64,000 nucleotides of DNA from contig NZ_CP047358.1 in assembly GCF_030408855.1 (NCBI RefSeq), positions 2,418,001-2,482,000 on the forward strand. Reading direction: 5' to 3'. Of this stretch, positions 10,654-20,780 are shown in pieces (within the stretch, counting starts at the first letter, position 1; each line of letters opens with the position of its first letter). The notes beneath the pieces were generated by a model. The model ran no database searches. It was not told where the DNA came from and was given only the letters and a program-made list of their open reading frames with translations. The position numbers and the translations under genes were made by a program. Origin of the DNA: Corynebacterium glaucum (GTDB lineage Bacteria > Actinomycetota > Actinomycetes > Mycobacteriales > Mycobacteriaceae).

Positions 10654-12143
10654 CGCTTGTGGTACAGCGCCTTGCGCCAGTACTGCGGCTCGGTGGTGGC
10701 AAGCACGCCGAGGGACCGGAAGATGCCCTCATCCACCGAACCCAAGATGGTGGTCACGTGCGCGTCGCAGCCGCGCAGGTACTTCAGGTGATCCAGCGCG
10801 GTCGCAGCCTGCGGGTCCGACGACGCGGACACAGACAGCGCGATGAGCACCTCATCAGTGTGCAGGCGCGGGTTCACCGAACCCAGGTGCCGGGTCTTCA
10901 GCGACTGAATCGGCTCAATCGAGGCAGGGGAGAGCAAGTGCACGTCATCGGGAATCTCCGCGAGTGCCTTCAGCGCGTTGAGTAGCACCGCCGCCGACGG
11001 CCCGAGCAGGTCCGACGTCTTGCCGGTGACTATCTGCCCGCTCGGCAGTTCCAGCGCCGCACCCGGGTTGCCAGTCTGCTCCGCAATCGCAAGCGCCGGC
11101 GCGACCACCGCACGATCGGTCACGGTTACGTTTGCTTTGCGCATCACGTTGGCTACACGATCAGACACCGTCGAATCCGCATCGGTGCGCCGCTCCGCCA
11201 CCAACGCGTGGAAGTACCGGCGGATGATCTCCTGCTCCGCGGCGTATCGGCACGCTGCGTCATCGGAGATGCAGTGGCCGACCATGTTCACACCCATATC
11301 CGTCGGCGACTTGTACGGCTCCGTGCCCGTGACCTCTTTCAACAGTGAGCGCAGCAGCGGAAAGACATCAATATCCCGGTTGTAGCTGGTCACTTGCTCG
11401 CCGTACGCGTCGAGGTGGTACTGGTCGATCACGTTGATGTCATCGAGATCCGCCGTCGCCGCTTCGTACGCCAAGTTCACCGGGTGCGACAGCGGCAGGT
11501 TCCAGATCGGAAACGTCTCAAACTTCGCATATCCTGCGGGAATGCCGCGCTGGTTGTCGTGGTACACCTGCGACATGCACGTCGCCAGCTTGCCGGAGCC
11601 CGGACCCGGCGCGGTCAGCACAATCAGATCCCGCGACGTCTCTACATAGTCGTTGCGCCCGAAGCCGTTCTCACTCACCACAGCGGAAGTATCGTGCGGA
11701 TACCCCGGAATCATGTAATGCCTCGACACCTTTAGCCCGAGGCGTGCGAGCCGCTCCAAAAACGTCTCCACCAGTGGATTGTGACCCTCGATCTGCGTGC
11801 ACACCACGTTTTCCACTAAGAATCCGCGGTCACGGAAGACGTCGACAAGCCGCAGCACGTCGTCCTCGTAGGTGATGCCGAGATCCGCGCGCACCTTTTG
11901 CCGCACCAAGTCCAGCGCCGAGAAACAGATGACAATCTCAATGTCGTCTTTGATCCGGTCCAGCATGGCGATCTTGTTGTCCGGGGTAAACCCCGGCAGG
12001 ACGCGGGAGGCGTGGTGGTCGTCGAAAAGCTTGCCACCCATCTCGAGGTAGAGCTTGCCGCCGATCTCCGCACGCCGGGCCGTGATGTGCTCCGACTGCA
12101 TGTCGATGTATTTCTCGCGGTCGAATCCGATTTTGTACGGCAT
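10650..12143 (-). CDS. UPF0371/DUF1846 family protein
   Basis: This 497-residue protein begins [20 protein letters not shown] and contains the family block [22 protein letters not shown] (read in parts). It matches the DUF1846 (UPF0371) family, a conserved cytosolic group with structures but no established reaction. The ATG at 12143 starts the conserved N-terminus. Length is normal for the family. It is divergent from the nnr gene with 34 bp between starts, so both promoters overlap. Confidence 0.9.
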   Translation of the reverse strand: MPYKIGFDREKYIDMQSEHITARRAEIGGKLYLEMGGKLFDDHHASRVLPGFTPDNKIAMLDRIKDDIEIVICFSALDLVRQKVRADLGITYEDDVLRLVDVFRDRGFLVENVVCTQIEGHNPLVETFLERLARLGLKVSRHYMIPGYPHDTSAVVSENGFGRNDYVETSRDLIVLTAPGPGSGKLATCMSQVYHDNQRGIPAGYAKFETFPIWNLPLSHPVNLAYEAATADLDDINVIDQYHLDAYGEQVTSYNRDIDVFPLLRSLLKEVTGTEPYKSPTDMGVNMVGHCISDDAACRYAAEQEIIRRYFHALVAERRTDADSTVSDRVANVMRKANVTVTDRAVVAPALAIAEQTGNPGAALELPSGQIVTGKTSDLLGPSAAVLLNALKALAEIPDDVHLLSPASIEPIQSLKTRHLGSVNPRLHTDEVLIALSVSASSDPQAATALDHLKYLRGCDAHVTTILGSVDEGIFRSLGVLATTEPQYWRKALYHKR

Positions 12144-12177
12144 GTCCCTTAACCATACCGGCGTACGCTGGTGCGCC

Positions 12178-13767
12178 ATGTTCGCCACAACCTTTACCGC
12201 CAGCCAAATCCGCCAGGCAGAAGCAGTATTGCTTGACGACGAATCCGTCCCCGACCAACTCATGCAATCCGCAGCCCATGCGGTGTATCAGGCGGCAGAC
12301 GCGTGGCTGCGCGGGGACACAGGGGATGCAGGGGATGCAGGCGAGGCTGAGGACCGGGTGCTGGTGCTTGCCGGGGGCGGGGGCAATGGGGGCGATGCGC
12401 TGTACGCGGGCGCGGAATTGGCGTTGGCGGGTCACGGCGTGGATGCGGTGCTGGTGGCCGACGAGGTGCACGAGCGGGCGCTCACTGCGTTTCGCAACGC
12501 GGGCGGGACGGTGTTGGAAGAGCTGCCTGAGTACCTGTGGTCGCACCGCCTGATCATCGACGGCATTGTCGGCTTAGGCGGCGGTGCTGGTCTGCGCGCG
12601 GAACTGGCGGAAGTGGTGGAGTTCTGCCGCAGTCGGGCCCGGCTAGACACGCAGATCCTGGCGGTGGACGTGCCATCTGGTGTCGACGCAGACACCGGGG
12701 AAGCCGGAGACCTATACATCCCCGCCGATGTGACGGTGACTTTCGGCGGGTGGCGCCGCGCACACGCCCTTTCCCCGGACTGCGGGCTGCAATTGCTCGC
12801 GGATGTCGGCCTACCCGGCCGTCCGCTGCACACCCTGCTGATCGATACCCTGCCCGAGTGGGCCGCCGATGGTCCGCCGCTGGTCGTCAGCGCCCGCGCC
12901 GTCGTCCCGGATCTCGCGCTTCCGGAGGGAATCACTACCATGCCCCCTGGCTGGCGCTTGGATGTCGAACCCGGCGCGGCAGACGACAAGTACTCAGGTG
13001 GCGTCGCCGGCATTTTCGCGGGCAGCGGTACGTACCCCGGCGCAGCGATCCTGTGCACCGCAGGCGCCGTGAACGCCACCCCGGCGATGGTGCGCTACGC
13101 CGGACCGCAAGCGCTCGAAGTGGTGCGCGCGCACCCGGAGGTGGTGGTCACCGAGTCACTTGCCGATGCCGGCCGCGTCCAGGCCTGGGTCTTCGGCCCC
13201 GGCGCAGACCCAGGCCTGGACACGGCTGATCAACTGCGCTGGGTGCTGGAGCGGCAGGAGCCCGTGCTTATCGACGCCACCGGCCTCACGTTGTTGGCCA
13301 CCCACGAGGACCTGCGGGAGCTGGTGGTAAAGCGCGAGGCGCATACCGTGCTCACCCCGCACGATGGGGAATTCACTCGGCTGCGGGAGGCGGTCGGGCT
13401 GCCGGAAGGGTCGCGATGGCAGGAAACCCGTGCACTCGCGAGCGAGCTGCAGTGCGCCATTGTGCGCAAGGGGCGCATCACGCTGATCGCGACGGAGGAG
13501 CTGCTGGAACCGGTGGCCGCCGTGGACGCTGGGCACTCCTGGGCGGCCACACCGGGTTCGGGGGACGTGCTGGCCGGGGTTGTGGGCGCGCACCTGGCGA
13601 GCGATCCCGAGTCGCACGCACTGCAGTTCTTGTTGGCACAGGCGGTGGCGGTGCACGCCTCCGCTGCGAAGCTCGCGGCTGCCACCCCGTTCGGCGACGC
13701 GACGGCGCCGGCTAGCCGCATTGCGAGCTTTGTGCGCGAAGCCACGGCGCGGTCCGGGGCTATCTAG
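12178..13767 (+). CDS. nnr: Bifunctional NAD(P)H-hydrate epimerase / ADP-dependent dehydratase
   Basis: This 529-residue fusion repairs NADHX/NADPHX. The N-terminal YjeF_N epimerase domain (about 1-215) has [13 protein letters not shown] and [11 protein letters not shown]. The C-terminal ribokinase-like dehydratase domain (about 230-529) has [12 protein letters not shown] and GSGDVLAG (about 459), which binds ADP and the substrate. The ATG at 12178 begins the recognisable epimerase N-terminus. Earlier frames overlap the divergent UPF0371 gene. Confidence 0.93.
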   Translation: MFATTFTASQIRQAEAVLLDDESVPDQLMQSAAHAVYQAADAWLRGDTGDAGDAGEAEDRVLVLAGGGGNGGDALYAGAELALAGHGVDAVLVADEVHERALTAFRNAGGTVLEELPEYLWSHRLIIDGIVGLGGGAGLRAELAEVVEFCRSRARLDTQILAVDVPSGVDADTGEAGDLYIPADVTVTFGGWRRAHALSPDCGLQLLADVGLPGRPLHTLLIDTLPEWAADGPPLVVSARAVVPDLALPEGITTMPPGWRLDVEPGAADDKYSGGVAGIFAGSGTYPGAAILCTAGAVNATPAMVRYAGPQALEVVRAHPEVVVTESLADAGRVQAWVFGPGADPGLDTADQLRWVLERQEPVLIDATGLTLLATHEDLRELVVKREAHTVLTPHDGEFTRLREAVGLPEGSRWQETRALASELQCAIVRKGRITLIATEELLEPVAAVDAGHSWAATPGSGDVLAGVVGAHLASDPESHALQFLLAQAVAVHASAAKLAAATPFGDATAPASRIASFVREATARSGAI

Positions 13768-13806
13768 GAATTCCTGGTGGTCAATTGCCCTGCTATCTTT
13801 GGGCGC

Positions 13807-13920
13807 ATGTCGCTTTCCTCTTTCCTGTCCTCGATCCCTGCCGCGATCATCGCCCTGGATAACCTCTCTCGCTCCGTGCTCCGCTTCCTTGACTGGGCGA
13901 AGTACTTCAACCTGATCTAG
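13807..13920 (+). CDS. Candidate 37-residue amphipathic peptide
   Basis: An ATG-started frame 40 bp after nnr encodes a 37-residue peptide with no signal peptide. It opens with a Ser/Ala-rich hydrophobic half (MSLSSFLSSIPAAI) and continues in an amphipathic helix with RSVLRFLDWAKYF, ending in NLI. Size and amphipathic character recall the very short corynebacterial outer-membrane (mycomembrane) channel peptides such as PorA and PorH, but no sequence homology is claimed. The upstream ribosome binding site is poor. It may be a real small protein or a chance frame. Confidence 0.35.
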   Translation: MSLSSFLSSIPAAIIALDNLSRSVLRFLDWAKYFNLI

Positions 13921-14090
13921 ATGCCAGAGCATCCGGTGCAGATGTAGACATCAGCGACCAAGGCTCCGCATTTGCCCAGGTCGCGTGTGACTAGTGTGGC
14001 GCCATGGCGGCTGACGTCTACAAAGACCCGTGCGTCACAATCCCGCATCGCGATCGCGCACTTAATCCACGGGTGCCGTATGGTGCTCGC

Positions 14091-15260
14091 GTGACTGAAA
14101 CGCGACAAGTCCAGCCCAAGAGCATGCAGATGGTGCCGTTGGCGGCGATGAGTTTCGCGGCCTTCGTCTACGTCAATTTTGAGATGTTTTCGGTCGGCCT
14201 CATCTCGCCGATGGCCCAGGACCTCGGCGTGTCCGAGGGCCTGATCGGCTTGCTGATGACGGTCTACGCCGGACTTGTCGCCCTTGTGACGATCCCGCTG
14301 ATGTCAGCGACTCGACACATGGACCGGCGGCCGGTGTTCATCGCCACCCTCGGGTTCTTGCTCACCGGCATTGTGCTCCAAGCCAGCGCGTCGAACTACG
14401 CCGTACTGGTCGCGGGCCGCGTTACAGCGGCGGTTACACACGGGCTGTTCTGGTCCCTGATCAACCCGATGGCTGGGCGGCTTGCCCCACCCGGCCAGAT
14501 GGGCCGAGCCGTTGCCACCGTCTCGCTCGGGGCCACTATGTCCACCGTGATTGGCGCTCCGCTGACCACCGCCCTGGGTAACCAAATCGGCTGGCGGGAC
14601 GCAACGTGGGTACTCGGCGCCGCCACTGTCATCGCGTTGCTGCTTCTGCTGCGCACCCTGCCGTCGCTACCAGCCCGCCCCGCAGCTGAGGTTGGGGTGA
14701 AGCGCAAGGCGAAATCGGCGATCCCATCGCTGGTTTTCTACCTCACGTTCGCCGTGACCGCTGTATTTGCGACGTTCACGTACCTCGCGCTGATCATCGA
14801 AACGACAGCGGGGCGAAACTGGGTGCCAATCGGCCTGTCGCTATACGGCTTCTTCGGCCTTGTTGGTGTGGTCATCGCTGGTCGTCGCGTGGATCAGCGA
14901 ATGATCCGCGTTAACGGCCTCGACACGGTCCTGCTCATGGTCGCGGCCATGATTGGGCTTCTGGCGCTGCAGACGGGATCCAGCTGGATCACGCTTATCG
15001 CGGTGGCAGTGCTTGGCACGGCCGCCGGTGCGCTTCCCACCGCCGGAACCACGATCTTTCTGCACGCCGGCCAACGCAACCAGGATCTCGCGAGCTCCAT
15101 CTACGTGGTCACGTTCCAGGTCGGTATCGCGTCCGGATCAGCGCTGGGCGCTGCAACAGTCGATGCCGGATACCTCCCCGGCACCCTAATAATCACGCTC
15201 GTACTCGGTGCGGCCGCACTGGTTGCGCTTGCGGGCTTTTCCCGCCCGCTGCTGCGCTGA
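14091..15260 (+). CDS. MFS transporter, drug/sugar-efflux type
   Basis: This roughly 389-residue protein has about 12 membrane helices and the major facilitator layout. The loop after helix 2 (MSATRHMDRRPVF) carries a shortened motif A. It most resembles AraJ/YdhP-type efflux carriers, so an export role is likely, with unknown substrate. The GTG at 14091 is used because the membrane part begins shortly after it; the ATG at 14004 adds a polar leader unlike the family. It converges with the esterase gene at a distance of 2 bp. Confidence 0.85.
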   Translation: MTETRQVQPKSMQMVPLAAMSFAAFVYVNFEMFSVGLISPMAQDLGVSEGLIGLLMTVYAGLVALVTIPLMSATRHMDRRPVFIATLGFLLTGIVLQASASNYAVLVAGRVTAAVTHGLFWSLINPMAGRLAPPGQMGRAVATVSLGATMSTVIGAPLTTALGNQIGWRDATWVLGAATVIALLLLLRTLPSLPARPAAEVGVKRKAKSAIPSLVFYLTFAVTAVFATFTYLALIIETTAGRNWVPIGLSLYGFFGLVGVVIAGRRVDQRMIRVNGLDTVLLMVAAMIGLLALQTGSSWITLIAVAVLGTAAGALPTAGTTIFLHAGQRNQDLASSIYVVTFQVGIASGSALGAATVDAGYLPGTLIITLVLGAAALVALAGFSRPLLR

Positions 15261-15262
15261 CG

Positions 15263-16366
15263 TTATTGGCCGCGCGTGAGGTAGTGGGAAATGATGAAGT
15301 TCAGGATCATGCGGCGCAGCTGAGCCAGCAAGGCGTTGCCGCGCGAGGACTGCCTGGGGCGATCCGAGGCGGGCTCATCCGTAGCGGGGGCAGAACTCGG
15401 GCGCTTGGGCTGCGCGGCGGGTGCCGACGACTCTCCGGCTGGCAGCTTCGGCTCCGGTGACGGCGCACCTGGCGCACCTGGCGCACCTGGCGCAGACGGT
15501 GCCGGGGCAGGCGACACAGGCGCGCCACTTTCTACGGGCAGGGGCGGCACCGGAGCAGGGGTCGGTGCAGAGATCGGCGCAGGCGCCGGTGCAGGCGCCG
15601 GTGCAGGTGCCGGGGCCGACGAACTCATGGCATTCAGGCGCTCATCCAGCAACGCGGGGAAGTCGTACTGGTAGTGGTCGGTATTGGGCAGCACGCGAAT
15701 GCGGGAATCGGTGAAGCCAGCGTTTTCGTACTCGGTGCGCGATTCTTTCGAGGACTCGAGCGCGGACCAGGTGGGGTACAGGAGACTGTACGTGTCCCGC
15801 TCGCCCACAATCCACAGCAGCGGGGTTGTCTCTTTGCCTGCCGCCGGCGGGGTCACTGGGTTGCCGGAGGTGCCGCCGCCGCCCACCATCGAAGCGGAGA
15901 AGTTCTCCGGCGTCCAGCCGGTGTTGGTGCGCAGCAGGTGGCGCCCTATGAACTCAGCACCGCCGGAGTAGCCCATCACTTCCACATTGTCGGTCTCTAG
16001 CGAGTTGATGAACTCGCGCACGGCCACACACCACGTCTCGAGCGTGTCAAAGGATTTGCCCTGCCACCAGCTGTGGTCCTTGTTCGGCGGGACCAGGAAG
16101 TAGCCACTGACATCGTGACGCTCGGTGACGGAAGACATCGTGGTGGTGAACGGGCTGCCCGGCTTCATCTGCGCGACCGTGCCATCGCCGCCCAGGAATA
16201 CGTAGGCGCCGTTGTCGCCCTCGGAGCCTTTGACGTACTGAATGGTCACGCCGTTCGAGGCGGTGAACGCGCCCTGCTCAGCGGCGAACGAGTACACGGG
16301 TGCGTGAATAGCGGTCATGGTGAGCGCCGCTGCGGTGCCAAGTGCAATTGGCCTGCTCAGTTTCAT
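15263..16366 (-). CDS. Secreted alpha/beta-hydrolase (esterase/PHB-depolymerase-like)
   Basis: This 367-residue protein has a signal peptide (about 1-29, MKLSRPIALGTAAALTM, cut after the SFAAE region). The hydrolase domain carries the nucleophile elbow GYSGGA (Ser about 131) and a late His in NTDHYQYD (about 228). An extended Pro/Ala/Gly-rich tail (about 245-335, with PAPAP and GAPGAP repeats) may span the cell wall, and a basic amphipathic C-terminus includes LRRMILNFIISHYL. It is likely a cell-envelope esterase. The ATG at 16366 begins a good signal peptide and has GGAG upstream. Confidence 0.85.
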   Translation of the reverse strand: MKLSRPIALGTAAALTMTAIHAPVYSFAAEQGAFTASNGVTIQYVKGSEGDNGAYVFLGGDGTVAQMKPGSPFTTTMSSVTERHDVSGYFLVPPNKDHSWWQGKSFDTLETWCVAVREFINSLETDNVEVMGYSGGAEFIGRHLLRTNTGWTPENFSASMVGGGGTSGNPVTPPAAGKETTPLLWIVGERDTYSLLYPTWSALESSKESRTEYENAGFTDSRIRVLPNTDHYQYDFPALLDERLNAMSSSAPAPAPAPAPAPAPISAPTPAPVPPLPVESGAPVSPAPAPSAPGAPGAPGAPSPEPKLPAGESSAPAAQPKRPSSAPATDEPASDRPRQSSRGNALLAQLRRMILNFIISHYLTRGQ

Positions 16367-16484
16367 TTGGATGTGCTCCACGGTCCAGAGGCGAGTTTTA
16401 TGCCACGTCTACAACTTCTCTTAGCAGGCTCTTAGGTTAAACCATCGTGGTTATTGACGCCAGCTCGCCCTATGCTGGAGCGGT

Positions 16485-17447
16485 ATGGACAACACTGACC
16501 TCGGCAAACAGAACGAAAACTCCATCCTCGTCACCGAGGACGGCGCCCAGCTCGTCGAAACCCGCGAGGAATTCGCCGGCGAAGGCGACACCGACATTCA
16601 CATCAGCCACTCATCGATTAACTACAAAGACGCAATGGCGCTCGCAGGAAATCGCGGGGTGGTGCGGACCTTCCCGCTCGTGCCAGGCATCGACGCAGTG
16701 GGCACGCTTGACGACGGCACGCTGGTCACCGTCAACGGCCACGGCATCGGCGAGCGCAGGCACGGCGGGTACACGCCGCACATGCGCATTGACGGTTCCC
16801 TGATCACAAAGGTCCCGGAGCGCTTCAGTGCCGCCGAGGCGGCCGCCATCGGAACTGCTGGATACACGGCGGCGCTTTCAGTAGCGGCGTTGGAAGAGGG
16901 CGTCGATAAGCAAGCTGGCCCTGTGCTGGTGACTGGAGCGACCGGCGGGGTGGGCTCGATCGCGGTGCAGCTGCTCGCTGCTCGCGGCTACGAAGTCGTC
17001 GCGGTGACGGGCCGAGTCGAAGAACACGGTGCGTGGCTGCGCGAGCTTGGGGCGGCGGACGTGATCGATCGCGCCGAGTTCGAGGGCGAAGGAAAACCGC
17101 TGGCCAAGGCTCGCTTCGCGGGCGCGGTGGACACGGTTGGTTCGCAGGTGCTGGCCAATGTGCTCTCGCAGATCGAGTGGGGCGGCAGCGTCACCGCGTG
17201 CGGCATGGCGGCCGGCGCCGACCTGCCCGCAACCGTGATGCCGTTCATCCTGCGCGGCGTGCGCCTGCTTGGCATCAACTCGGTGGATACCCCGCGCGAT
17301 CTGCGCGAGCAGGCGTGGGCGCTACTCGCCGAATCCGTGGGCACCGACGCGATCCGCACCGAGACCGTCGGCCTTGACGAGGTCATCGAAGCTGGCGCGG
17401 AGCTGCTGGACGGCAAGCGCAGCGGCCGCACCGTCGTCGAGCTTTAG
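16485..17447 (+). CDS. YhdH/YhfP-type medium-chain oxidoreductase (quinone oxidoreductase/acrylyl-CoA reductase-like)
   Basis: This 320-residue zinc-free MDR enzyme has SSINYKDAMAL, PGIDAVGT and the NADPH-binding VTGATGGVGSIAVQLLA (about 146-162), diagnostic of the YhdH/YhfP subfamily that reduces acrylyl-CoA-like enoyl substrates. It is cytosolic and of normal length. It is divergent from the esterase gene by 118 bp and convergent with the Bcr/CflA transporter by 11 bp. It carries a copy of the dispersed 13-mer at 16901 over the codons for GVDKQ. Confidence 0.9.
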   Translation: MDNTDLGKQNENSILVTEDGAQLVETREEFAGEGDTDIHISHSSINYKDAMALAGNRGVVRTFPLVPGIDAVGTLDDGTLVTVNGHGIGERRHGGYTPHMRIDGSLITKVPERFSAAEAAAIGTAGYTAALSVAALEEGVDKQAGPVLVTGATGGVGSIAVQLLAARGYEVVAVTGRVEEHGAWLRELGAADVIDRAEFEGEGKPLAKARFAGAVDTVGSQVLANVLSQIEWGGSVTACGMAAGADLPATVMPFILRGVRLLGINSVDTPRDLREQAWALLAESVGTDAIRTETVGLDEVIEAGAELLDGKRSGRTVVEL

Positions 17448-17458
17448 CTTGTGAGGCT

Positions 17459-18637
17459 CTAGCTTGTCGACGGCTTCGTCGTCAGCGCCACCACCGCAGC
17501 CAGCGCAAACGCCGCGCACGTGAGTGACGCTGCCGCCATGGCGAGGGCGTGATTGCTGCCCAGGCCCGCCACCGGGGCGACGGCAGCAGCGACGACGAAC
17601 TGCAAGAAGCCCATGGCGCCTGAGCCCGCACCGGCACCGATGTCGCGGACTTCCTCCACCGCCAGCGCGTTCGCGTTCGCGCCGACGAAGCCGGCCATGA
17701 CGACCAGGCCCGCCAGGAACGGAAGGATGATGCGGGTGGGGCCGGTGACGGAGAGGGTGAGGACGATGGCGGCTATGAGGGCGTCGATAAGCAAAGCCCT
17801 GCGAAGCAACCTGCGGGGCGGAACGTGCTTGACCAGCCGCATGTTGAGCACGTTGGAGAGCGGGATGAGCAGCGAGATTGCGCCGAATGTGAAGGCGAAT
17901 GCGGTGGGGGAGAAGCCGAGCTGGCGCTGGAGGACGAGCGGGGAAGCCGCGATGTAGGCGAACAGCGCGCCGAAGCCGAGCGCTCCGGCGAGCATATAGC
18001 CGACGTATGCCGGGCGGCGCAGGCATCGCCCGATGCGTGGGAAGAGGCTGCTCAGCGCGCCTGAAGTGCGCTTCTCCGGCGGGAGGGATTCCGGCAGGCG
18101 CAGGGAGAGAACTACTTGGATCAGGTTGATGGTGGCGATGAACCAGAAGAGGCCCCTCCATCCGACGAGCGGGAGCAGAATGCCACCGAGGGCCGGCGCA
18201 ACCGCTGGCATGAAACCGGTGAGCGCCATGAGTGCAGAAAATCCGCGGGCAGCTTGTGCGCCACGTGCGAGGTCCGGGACGACCGAGCGCGAGACCACGA
18301 CCACGCACCCGCCGGCGAGGCCCTGGATCGCGCGGGCGGCGATGAGCAGGTGGATCGACGGGGCGATAGCGCACAGCACCGAGGCGACGAGCAGCACAGT
18401 CGCAGCGACAATGATGGGGCGTTTGCGGCCCGTGGCGTCCGAGATCGGCCCGAAAATGAGGTTGCCGATGGCCATCCCCACCATGAACCCTGAGATGGTC
18501 GCCTGCGCCGCGGCGGGCGAGGTGGCCAGCTCGGCTTGGAGTTCCGGAATGCCGGGCAGATAGAGGTCGATGGACAGTGGCGCGGCCGCGGAAAAGAAGG
18601 CCAGCGCGAACAGCAGCCCGGCTGAAAGTTGTTGCAC
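17459..18637 (-). CDS. Bcr/CflA-type multidrug efflux MFS transporter
   Basis: This 392-residue protein has 12 membrane helices, the Bcr/CflA signature at the N-terminus (PLSIDLYLPGIPELQ) and motif A-like GPISDATGRKRP. It is a proton-driven drug exporter of the DHA1 class. I start at the GTG at 18637. The much longer frame upstream is the antisense of the pirin gene. It diverges from the pirin gene with only 18 bp between start codons. Confidence 0.9.
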   Translation of the reverse strand: MQQLSAGLLFALAFFSAAAPLSIDLYLPGIPELQAELATSPAAAQATISGFMVGMAIGNLIFGPISDATGRKRPIIVAATVLLVASVLCAIAPSIHLLIAARAIQGLAGGCVVVVSRSVVPDLARGAQAARGFSALMALTGFMPAVAPALGGILLPLVGWRGLFWFIATINLIQVVLSLRLPESLPPEKRTSGALSSLFPRIGRCLRRPAYVGYMLAGALGFGALFAYIAASPLVLQRQLGFSPTAFAFTFGAISLLIPLSNVLNMRLVKHVPPRRLLRRALLIDALIAAIVLTLSVTGPTRIILPFLAGLVVMAGFVGANANALAVEEVRDIGAGAGSGAMGFLQFVVAAAVAPVAGLGSNHALAMAAASLTCAAFALAAVVALTTKPSTS

Positions 18638-18655
18638 GCAGGTACCATAACGCAC

Positions 18656-19336
18656 ATGGATAACCGCTTGAACTCGACCGAGAACCGCCGCAGCGAGCAG
18701 GGGCGGATCGGCGCCTGGGATTTCGCCGCGGTCTTCGGCAGTGATGATGACGGCGATGGTGCCCGCGTCGCGCCGCGCGCCGGGCACCAGACCGTGGTGT
18801 GGGTCATTGACGGCGAGGTGCGCCACGCAGGCCCTCACGGGTTGGAGGAGCGCGTCGGCGCGGGCGCAGCCAGTGTGGCGACGTCGCCTGCCAGCGGTTC
18901 GGCGCTTCGCACTACTGCTGGCAGTGGCGCCGTGGGCGTGTGCCTGGACGCGGCGGTGCCGCAGGGCGCAAGCGGCCGGCTCGAGGTGTACGCGCCGGCG
19001 GTGTTCACGCTGCGCAGCGTCACCACCGCCGTCTCCGGCGAGGCGCGGGTCTTCGTCGGCGAGCTGTTCGGCCAGTCGTCTCCGGTGGAAACACACACGC
19101 CACTCGTGGCCGGGGAGCTGCGGCTCGAACCCGGCGCGGAAGTGGCGCTGGTGCTCAACGAGGCGTTTGAATATGGCCTGCTCGCCGTCACAGATGGCAT
19201 CGAGGTGCAGCGCGTTGCGGTCCCGCGCGGCGAGGTCGGATACACCGGCACCGGCAACAAAACCTGGGGCATAAAGAACACCTCCAGCACCCCGGCGCGC
19301 GCCGTGCTCTTCGGCGGCGAACCGCTCGCGAACTAG
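18656..19336 (+). CDS. Pirin-family cupin with lost metal ligands
   Basis: This 226-residue bicupin is recognisable as a pirin by HQTVVWVIDGEVRH (the family's ETV-Y-L-EG-V-H strand) and the C-terminal FVGELFGQSSPVETHTP. The metal-binding HPHRG of pirins reads APRAGH here, and the later H-x-E pair in the TAGSGI-H-E region is replaced by SPASGSALRT. It is therefore unlikely to bind iron or act as a quercetinase, and it is shorter than usual pirins (about 290). The ATG at 18656 lies close to the divergent transporter start. Confidence 0.75.
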   Translation: MDNRLNSTENRRSEQGRIGAWDFAAVFGSDDDGDGARVAPRAGHQTVVWVIDGEVRHAGPHGLEERVGAGAASVATSPASGSALRTTAGSGAVGVCLDAAVPQGASGRLEVYAPAVFTLRSVTTAVSGEARVFVGELFGQSSPVETHTPLVAGELRLEPGAEVALVLNEAFEYGLLAVTDGIEVQRVAVPRGEVGYTGTGNKTWGIKNTSSTPARAVLFGGEPLAN

Positions 19337-19436
19337 CGCCCCCACCCTCCGCACGCCCGCGTTACGCCGCGCGTGCAGATTTTAGTGCGCACCCGTTACC
19401 CAACCCGGCGCGGCGATCAGCCGTATTGTGTCTGGC

Positions 19437-20762
19437 ATGATCGTGACGCTGCTTATGACGTTGGAAGGCTCCCTGCCCGAAATTTCGCGCTGCGTCAACG
19501 TGGACGACTCCATGGACCTCGGCGAACTGTCGCAGGTCATCGATGCCGCCTTCGGCTTCTCCGGCGCCGCGACGCACCTGTACGCCACCGGCTCGGGCGA
19601 GTTCCGCCACATCTTCGCCGAAATCCCCAGCGCCGGCGAATCCGACGAGACCGAACTCACCGTCGCCAGAATCTCCGAAATCACCTATATCTACGACCCC
19701 ACCGCGAACTGGACGGTGCAGGTCGCGGTCCTCGGCGAGTCCCAGCTTGACGGTCCCACACCATTGCTTATCGACGCTTGCGGGCCCGACATCGTCGAAT
19801 CCGCCAACGGCCCAGAGTTGATGACGAAGTTCCGCAACGAAGCACGCCGCATCGCCGCGGGTCTGCCGCCAGATATGGAAGTCACCCCGCTGCTGTTGAG
19901 CTTCCTGCCCGTGATGTCGCCGGAGCGGATGTTGCAGCGCCTTACCGTCGCGGACCCGGTCTCGGTGGCCACCCGCATCGGGTTTGTGGCCGAGGAAATC
20001 TACTTCGACCAGCCAATCCCCGGCATGCCGGACGTGGACGCCCCGGATCTCGCCGACGAATTCGAGGACTTTTTGGATTCGCGCCCGGAGCTGCGCCAGA
20101 TCATGCAGAACGATCCAAACCCGGATCTGAACCCGACGCTGCTTTCTGCAGTGGCGGAATTCTTCGAAGACAAGCTGGGTCCGGACGGCAGCGCCATGTA
20201 CCGGGGGACAGCTGCCGAGCCGCTCGAGCTTGCCAACGTCTTGTACGACGCCGTCGACCTCTTCAGCGAGCCGGTGGTGCTGACCAAAACTGGCAACCTC
20301 CCGGTCGCGGCAGTGCGCATGCTGGCGGAGCTGTTAGGAAGGAAGCACACGGGCGGGCAGCCGCGGGAAAATACCTTCCCTGAGGTGCGCCAACTGCGGC
20401 AGTTCTTGGAAGGCGCGGGCCTCATCGCGTTAGGCGACGAGGCACTCCAGGTCTCTGAACGCGGCAGGTTCTTCCTCCAGTCGGAGGATCCGATCGCGGA
20501 TTTCCACACGGAGCTTCTCGTTGGCTTCGAAGCCGTCTTCGGCAAAGCAGAGTTCGCGAAGAACATCGAGCACCTGGCGGACTTCGCCGGCATCCGCGAC
20601 CTTGAGCCAGGTTGGCACGCAGTACCGGAGAGTTTCCGCGACGTAGTGATGTTCATCAGGCAAATCGGCGGGTTCTACACCGGCCCTGAGGGTCCTGTGC
20701 CAACGCAGAGCGGCGAGGCACTTTTGCGATACATCCTGCGGCACTACGGCTACGAGAGCTAG
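19437..20762 (+). CDS. Hypothetical protein with pRiA4b ORF-3-like N-terminus
   Basis: This 441-residue cytosolic protein has an N-terminal part (about 1-90: LEGSLPEISRCVNVDDSMDLGELSQVI, then FGFSGAATHLYAT) that follows the pRiA4b ORF-3-like pattern seen in passenger proteins of mobile elements and in many actinobacterial hypotheticals. The remainder is helical, with no catalytic motif I can name. The ATG at 19437 is preferred, though a GTG at 19428 is possible. It converges with the vanZ gene 18 bp away. Confidence 0.7.
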   Translation: MIVTLLMTLEGSLPEISRCVNVDDSMDLGELSQVIDAAFGFSGAATHLYATGSGEFRHIFAEIPSAGESDETELTVARISEITYIYDPTANWTVQVAVLGESQLDGPTPLLIDACGPDIVESANGPELMTKFRNEARRIAAGLPPDMEVTPLLLSFLPVMSPERMLQRLTVADPVSVATRIGFVAEEIYFDQPIPGMPDVDAPDLADEFEDFLDSRPELRQIMQNDPNPDLNPTLLSAVAEFFEDKLGPDGSAMYRGTAAEPLELANVLYDAVDLFSEPVVLTKTGNLPVAAVRMLAELLGRKHTGGQPRENTFPEVRQLRQFLEGAGLIALGDEALQVSERGRFFLQSEDPIADFHTELLVGFEAVFGKAEFAKNIEHLADFAGIRDLEPGWHAVPESFRDVVMFIRQIGGFYTGPEGPVPTQSGEALLRYILRHYGYES

Positions 20763-20780
20763 GTTTGGCGCGGGCTGGGA

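Noticed and set aside
13917..14108. Minus-strand 63-codon frame with a PIN-like ending (ATLVTRD)
   Set aside because: It overlaps the start region of the MFS gene, has no ribosome binding site and lacks the other acidic PIN residues. A decayed toxin remnant is possible but unsupported.
16431..16449. DtxR-box-like half site TTAGGTTA between the esterase and oxidoreductase genes
   Set aside because: Only one half matches the palindromic consensus; the second half is degenerate.
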